Assembly (NCBI GenBank): GCA_017303735.1
Contig: JAFLCF010000182.1
Span: forward strand, 1-8,415
Reading direction: 5' to 3'
DNA from: Anaerolineae bacterium
Lineage (GTDB): Bacteria; Chloroflexota; Anaerolineae; Anaerolineales; Villigracilaceae
DNA length: 8,415 nucleotides
A model generated the notes under the pieces. The model did no database searches and was not told the origin of the DNA. It saw only the letters and a program-made list of their open reading frames with translations. Of the stretch, positions 5,280-8,415 are shown piece after piece. Both the position numbers and the translations under genes were made by a program. Position 1 is the first letter of the stretch. The number at the start of each line of letters is the position of its first letter.

Positions 5280-7184
5280 TCATCGTGCTGTGGGGTTAGA
5301 TCGATCAAATAATGGATAGATAACTTCTTCAAAACATTCCAAGACGCTGGCATCCCATTTGACAAGTTCTTCTTTTGGGTAGTCTGCTCGGATCGGTATG
5401 TGATACGAGACTTTCTTTTGATCTAAGGTGTGCGCAACCGATTTGGGGATATAGATTGTATGAAAGAGAGTGGAATTATGCAGAGCCTCATGCCCCAGCT
5501 TGCAGATGGGTCCCTTCGCCAGGTCGGAGGCGTTGAATATCCAATACTCGTGCCCAGAAGAATGCTCGCCTGCTTTTTGGTCGGTGACTACTCCGGCAAT
5601 AATGTAGCCAGATTTTTCCGGGCGGTTTGACTCAAGAGTCGCGATGGTATACAGCAGCACCCGATCTGGAAAAACATAAGCATCGGCGATCTTGAACTCT
5701 TGGGTGGTGATCCGGCAGATCGAGTTGTTATGATGCAACCCTTCGCCACCGATCATTTTTTCAAGCGGAACCGTACGAGCGGATGCGTCTTTGTAGGCGT
5801 TGAAAATACGTTTGGGTAGCACATCTGACGAGAACCCTTTGAACATAATGAAGAGGTCTTGTCCGCGATAGGGTTCTAGTTGCCGACCCATGTAGGTGTA
5901 AAGATAAGGTCCCCAGCAATAGGGCATTTCAGAAATATATTCGGATGTTTTCACTTCAGAATGTGCTGCATCAATTGTATGTTTGCCAATGCTGCTTAGG
6001 TCTAATACGGGCAGGGTGCCGTAGCCGGTGAGATGCTTAGGGAAAAGAGTTCCGTTCAGGTCGCGATCATAGCTGCGTAGGAGTTCTGCGGTGTTTGTGG
6101 CTGGGGTGTGCAGCATGTAGACGGTGAGCTGGTCGTTGGGGTTTTCGTATTCTGGCATTAAGTGAATGCAGGGACCATTCACTATCACTTGCTTTGAGGA
6201 GACCGTTTTCTTGCCAGGGATCAAGTCACGCCGATCAATGATGTGGACAACGGTTTTTTTATCGGGCAGTTTTGCACTCTTCCAGGGGGTGAACATTTCA
6301 GTACCGGCTACAAAGGCAGTATCGGCGAGCAGGATGTAATCACGCGTGAAGACCAGTTCATGGATGCTTTGTTTGATCTCGATCTCGGCACCGTTCTTGT
6401 CTACGACGGTCCATGATTCTAGATCGTGATAACTGTCCCAGCGCATTAGCTTGACTGGGTGGTCTGGGTTGTTTGGCTTTAGCCGGTAGTTGACCAGAAA
6501 GGTTTCCCCTTTTTCGTGGTCAGTGTAGAGGACGTGAGAATTGTTATAGCCAGCGAAGAGACTACCCAGCACTTCTCCGGCATTGTCCGCAAGCATGGGC
6601 AGCCATTCGTCTCTGCCCCCAACCGGTGTGACGGCTTGCAGGCTGTCTCTCTCAATAACCCACGGGCGGTCAATATCGCTAGTGACTGCCAAGCGACCAT
6701 CTGGCAATAGGTACAAACCTTCTGTGTAGGAGAACATGCCCAAGCCGGGCGAGAGATACATGAAACCGAAAAAGTCAAAACGGTGACGAGTATCTTTTAG
6801 TTGGTGGCGGGCGATGGCGGCGGGAGTCCACAGATGGCGGTTTGTGAGGCGGGATCCTTTTCCATCAAAGTCGATGCGGACGAGGTTGGTATCGCCAACC
6901 ATGTAGGCTTCTGGTGAGCCCAGGCATTGACAGATGAACAGCGAGCCTTCGATATCGGCAGGTAGAGTTCCTTCGAGGCAGTGAAGCTCAAGTTGAGAAT
7001 CAACTGTCGTTGAGTTTGAGGCGGTGTAGGCGTCTGGTAAAATGGGAGAAGAAGTTGGGCGTTTGCTAAACGATGTGAGCAAGTTCATGAAGAACTGATG
7101 AAGGTTGCGCCCAAAGAGTAATATGTATCTAAACCACGGGTAAATATTTTTGAAAACAAAGGGAGGTGTTTGTGGTTTGCGCAT
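5280..7184 (-). CDS. Carotenoid oxygenase (RPE65/CCD family), 634 aa
   Basis: An iron(II)-dependent, oxygen-using enzyme of the carotenoid cleavage dioxygenase family, which splits C=C bonds of carotenoids, apocarotenoids or stilbenes to aldehydes or ketones. Family phrases in order: LPADIEGSLF (74-83), VRIDFDGKGSRLTNRH (102-117), then the likely iron histidines H217 (NNSHVLYTD), H275 (SIHELVFT), H341 (GPCIHLMPEYEN) and H575 (STLFHTIYIP). Spacings of 58 and 66 between the first three agree well with Synechocystis ACO (55 and 66), but the third-to-fourth gap is about 54 residues longer, which together with a 70-residue N-terminal extension explains the length compared with about 480-500 in typical members. 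Residues 9-40 are aromatic and hydrophobic and may attach the enzyme to a membrane. ATG 7184 is used; M33 (7088) is an alternative, and neither has a good ribosome site. Substrate unknown; lignostilbene-type activity is possible. Confidence 0.88.
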   Translation of the reverse strand: MRKPQTPPFVFKNIYPWFRYILLFGRNLHQFFMNLLTSFSKRPTSSPILPDAYTASNSTTVDSQLELHCLEGTLPADIEGSLFICQCLGSPEAYMVGDTNLVRIDFDGKGSRLTNRHLWTPAAIARHQLKDTRHRFDFFGFMYLSPGLGMFSYTEGLYLLPDGRLAVTSDIDRPWVIERDSLQAVTPVGGRDEWLPMLADNAGEVLGSLFAGYNNSHVLYTDHEKGETFLVNYRLKPNNPDHPVKLMRWDSYHDLESWTVVDKNGAEIEIKQSIHELVFTRDYILLADTAFVAGTEMFTPWKSAKLPDKKTVVHIIDRRDLIPGKKTVSSKQVIVNGPCIHLMPEYENPNDQLTVYMLHTPATNTAELLRSYDRDLNGTLFPKHLTGYGTLPVLDLSSIGKHTIDAAHSEVKTSEYISEMPYCWGPYLYTYMGRQLEPYRGQDLFIMFKGFSSDVLPKRIFNAYKDASARTVPLEKMIGGEGLHHNNSICRITTQEFKIADAYVFPDRVLLYTIATLESNRPEKSGYIIAGVVTDQKAGEHSSGHEYWIFNASDLAKGPICKLGHEALHNSTLFHTIYIPKSVAHTLDQKKVSYHIPIRADYPKEELVKWDASVLECFEEVIYPLFDRSNPTAR

Positions 7185-7196
7185 GGGGTATGGATA

Positions 7197-7229
7197 AGGT
7201 GACAGCCACTTCTAAAGTGACTGTCACCT
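7197..7229. repeat. Long near-perfect hairpin between SDR and carotenoid oxygenase genes
   Basis: AGGTGACAG (7197-7205) pairs with CTGTCACCT (7221-7229); after one C/A mismatch, CACTT (7207-7211) pairs with AAGTG (7215-7219) across a CTA loop. This gives 14 pairs in 33 bases. One arm also holds a smaller palindrome, GTGACTGTCAC (7217-7227). On the minus strand it starts five bases after the SDR stop and ends 12 bases before the oxygenase ATG, with no T-run behind it. It may be a partial terminator or attenuator, a processing stem, or a copy of a dispersed palindromic repeat. Confidence 0.7.
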
Positions 7230-7234
7230 ATTTA

Positions 7235-8209
7235 TTATGAAGCAGCAGTAAAGCCGGGGTTTTCTACTGCGGTGGAAGCTGTATTCCCCATCAGCTTGTG
7301 ATGCAAGCCGGTTAGGTCTTCGCTGATGTCCCAGATTTGTTTGCCGATCTTTCTATCCAACGCATGAGCGGCGGGTTTTTCTTCGTGCGTCAGGTTGAAG
7401 AACTTTCCGCTGGTGGTGTTTAGTTCGGGGGCGGCGGCAAAGTAGTAGAGGGCTTCGCCAGAAATTTTGGGGTCTTTGAGAACATGCGCAAGCAGGTAGG
7501 TTTGATACCAGCGATAAAGCCAGCCGTTGTTCATGCCGATGTTCGTGGCAACCTCACCCGGGTGGACGGCATTGATTGTGACGCCTGTGCCTTGCAATCG
7601 TTCGGCGAGTTCCCATACGGTCATTAACTGGGCGGTCTTAGAAGCGCCATAGCCTTGCAGACCTTTGTATCTACGTTTTGCCCAAGTGAGATCATCCAAT
7701 TTCAAGCCGTTGAAGCGATGCCCTTCGGAGTTGACTTGAATAATGCGGGCGGGGGCAGAGGCGATGATCTTATCGAGCAGTAGACGGGTAAATAAAAACG
7801 ACGCCAGATGATTGACGGCAAAGGCGGTTTCAAAACCATCCACGGTGAGTTGGCGGGTGGTCATGTGGACGCCTGCGTTGTTGATGAGGATATGAATGGC
7901 AGGGAATTGATGCAGGATCTGGCTGGCGGCGCGTTGAACATCATCCAGCTTGGAAAAATCTGCATGGATGAGATCCACTTTGGCACCGGAAAGAGCCGTG
8001 AGTTCCGCTTTGAGGGCATCCGCTTTTTCGGCGTTGCGATTCACCAGAATCAAATGCGCGCCTGCTTGGGCGATCCGTTTTGCGGCTTCGTAGCCGACGC
8101 CTGAGGTTGCGCCGGTGATGATGCAGGTTTTGCCATCCAGCCGGGCGGAAGTGGTTTTTTGCGGTAGCCTTGCGTTTTCAATAAATTGAAGTTCTTCAGG
8201 GAGTTTCAA
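7235..8209 (-). CDS. Retinol-dehydrogenase-like short-chain dehydrogenase/reductase (324 aa)
   Basis: A classical Rossmann-fold SDR that should oxidise an alcohol or reduce a carbonyl with a nicotinamide cofactor. Visible motifs: TGATSGVG (32-39) for the dinucleotide, NR at 57-58 after strand two, which favours NADP(H), HADFS (82-86), NNAG (110-113), N133 in AVNHL, S161 in VNSEGH, the catalytic Y187-x3-K191 in YGASK, and HPGEV (216-220). The NSEGH region and LKLDDL before the active-site Tyr resemble vertebrate RDH11-14 and WWOX-like SDRs acting on retinoids and other hydrophobic substrates. The start is TTG at 8209, the only start-like codon between the upstream in-frame stop and the cofactor motif other than weak alternatives; the first ATG (M116) would destroy the fold. 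It sits 12 bases after the NTF2-like gene and 50 before the carotenoid oxygenase, so it may act on the aldehyde product of the latter; that is inference. Confidence 0.9.
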   Translation of the reverse strand: MKLPEELQFIENARLPQKTTSARLDGKTCIITGATSGVGYEAAKRIAQAGAHLILVNRNAEKADALKAELTALSGAKVDLIHADFSKLDDVQRAASQILHQFPAIHILINNAGVHMTTRQLTVDGFETAFAVNHLASFLFTRLLLDKIIASAPARIIQVNSEGHRFNGLKLDDLTWAKRRYKGLQGYGASKTAQLMTVWELAERLQGTGVTINAVHPGEVATNIGMNNGWLYRWYQTYLLAHVLKDPKISGEALYYFAAAPELNTTSGKFFNLTHEEKPAAHALDRKIGKQIWDISEDLTGLHHKLMGNTASTAVENPGFTAAS

Positions 8210-8221
8210 AGGGAAGCCTGC

Positions 8222-8415
8222 CTATCCAAAATATTTGTGCATGAATTTTCTGTAGGGACGATGGAACCAGGGGATCTCGTTGAAAATGTCGCCCCAGAGG
8301 TCGTAGTAGTCGCGCTGGCGGATGATGCGATTGTCTTCGCCAAAGGTGAGCTTGGTGCAGCCGTACATGGGCGTGCTGGGAAATTTCTTGAAGATCATGG
8401 TCATCTTCCATTCCA
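8222..8415 (-). CDS. NTF2/SnoaL-like protein, C-terminal part (partial)
   Basis: The last 63 codons of a gene that enters from the right edge; reading is open through the window end, so the ATG at 8404 is internal rather than the start. The visible protein has alternating strands (EWKMTMIFKKF, then YGCTKLTFGEDNRIIRQRDYYD) followed by an aromatic, basic helix ending in HKYFG. The strand pair with a D/N-R-I turn and the RDYYDLW motif are typical of the last two strands of NTF2-like, SnoaL or limonene-epoxide-hydrolase folds, where small molecules bind in a cone-shaped pocket. Such proteins may be isomerases, hydrolases or ligand carriers, and the visible part does not decide. The TAG stop (8224-8222) is in the same reading frame as the following SDR start, with four codons between, so the two are surely one transcript. 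Confidence 0.7.
   Translation of the reverse strand, partial: EWKMTMIFKKFPSTPMYGCTKLTFGEDNRIIRQRDYYDLWGDIFNEIPWFHRPYRKFMHKYFG

Noticed and set aside
8196..8411. Alternative 71-codon minus-strand frame overlapping the NTF2-like gene
   Set aside because: Rich in His, Arg, Gln and Pro with no fold pattern, and it conflicts with the frame that gives the NTF2-like strands and RDYYD motif.
1..8415. A phage-defence, mobile-element or CRISPR island
   Set aside because: No transposase, integrase, toxin-antitoxin, nuclease or repeat-spacer pattern was found; genes are compact, operonic and of uniform composition.

Overview
The window looks like a chromosomal segment from a bacterium of roughly even base composition, most plausibly Chloroflexota, class Anaerolineae. 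That placement is an impression from gene content, protein style and extended -10 promoters lying almost on the start codons; no rRNA or marker gene confirms it. Coding density is high, no gap exceeds 300 bases, and there is no tRNA, rRNA, CRISPR array, insertion sequence or prophage signal.

Left block (1-3217, minus strand): a tightly packed operon of two paralogous membrane proteins of the SPFH/band-7 type (479 and 545 aa), followed by the 5' end of psuG, pseudouridine-5'-phosphate glycosidase, cut by the window edge. Both junctions are 4-base ATGA overlaps, so translation is probably coupled. The SPFH pair resembles HflK/HflC in arrangement (two adjacent, unequal paralogs), but each protein carries an N-terminal double-membrane hairpin and no FtsH-like protease is in view.

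Centre (3218-4404, plus strand): a 59-base divergent promoter region, then a short PHP-domain metal-dependent phosphoesterase, then a stand-alone BLUF blue-light photoreceptor with its own extended -10 promoter and all key flavin-site residues.

Right block (4417-8415, minus strand): reading in the direction of transcription, an NTF2/SnoaL-like protein (5' end outside the window), a retinol-dehydrogenase-like SDR, a carotenoid-oxygenase (RPE65 family) enzyme, an uncharacterised 169-aa protein, and a small zinc-ribbon protein with its own strong ribosome binding site. The oxygenase and SDR suggest an oxidative-cleavage and aldehyde/alcohol pathway for a carotenoid, apocarotenoid or stilbene-like substrate. 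With the BLUF protein convergent to this block, the locus may be linked to light or photo-oxidative stress, but this is inference from adjacency only. Hairpins lie between SDR and oxygenase and after the 169-aa gene.
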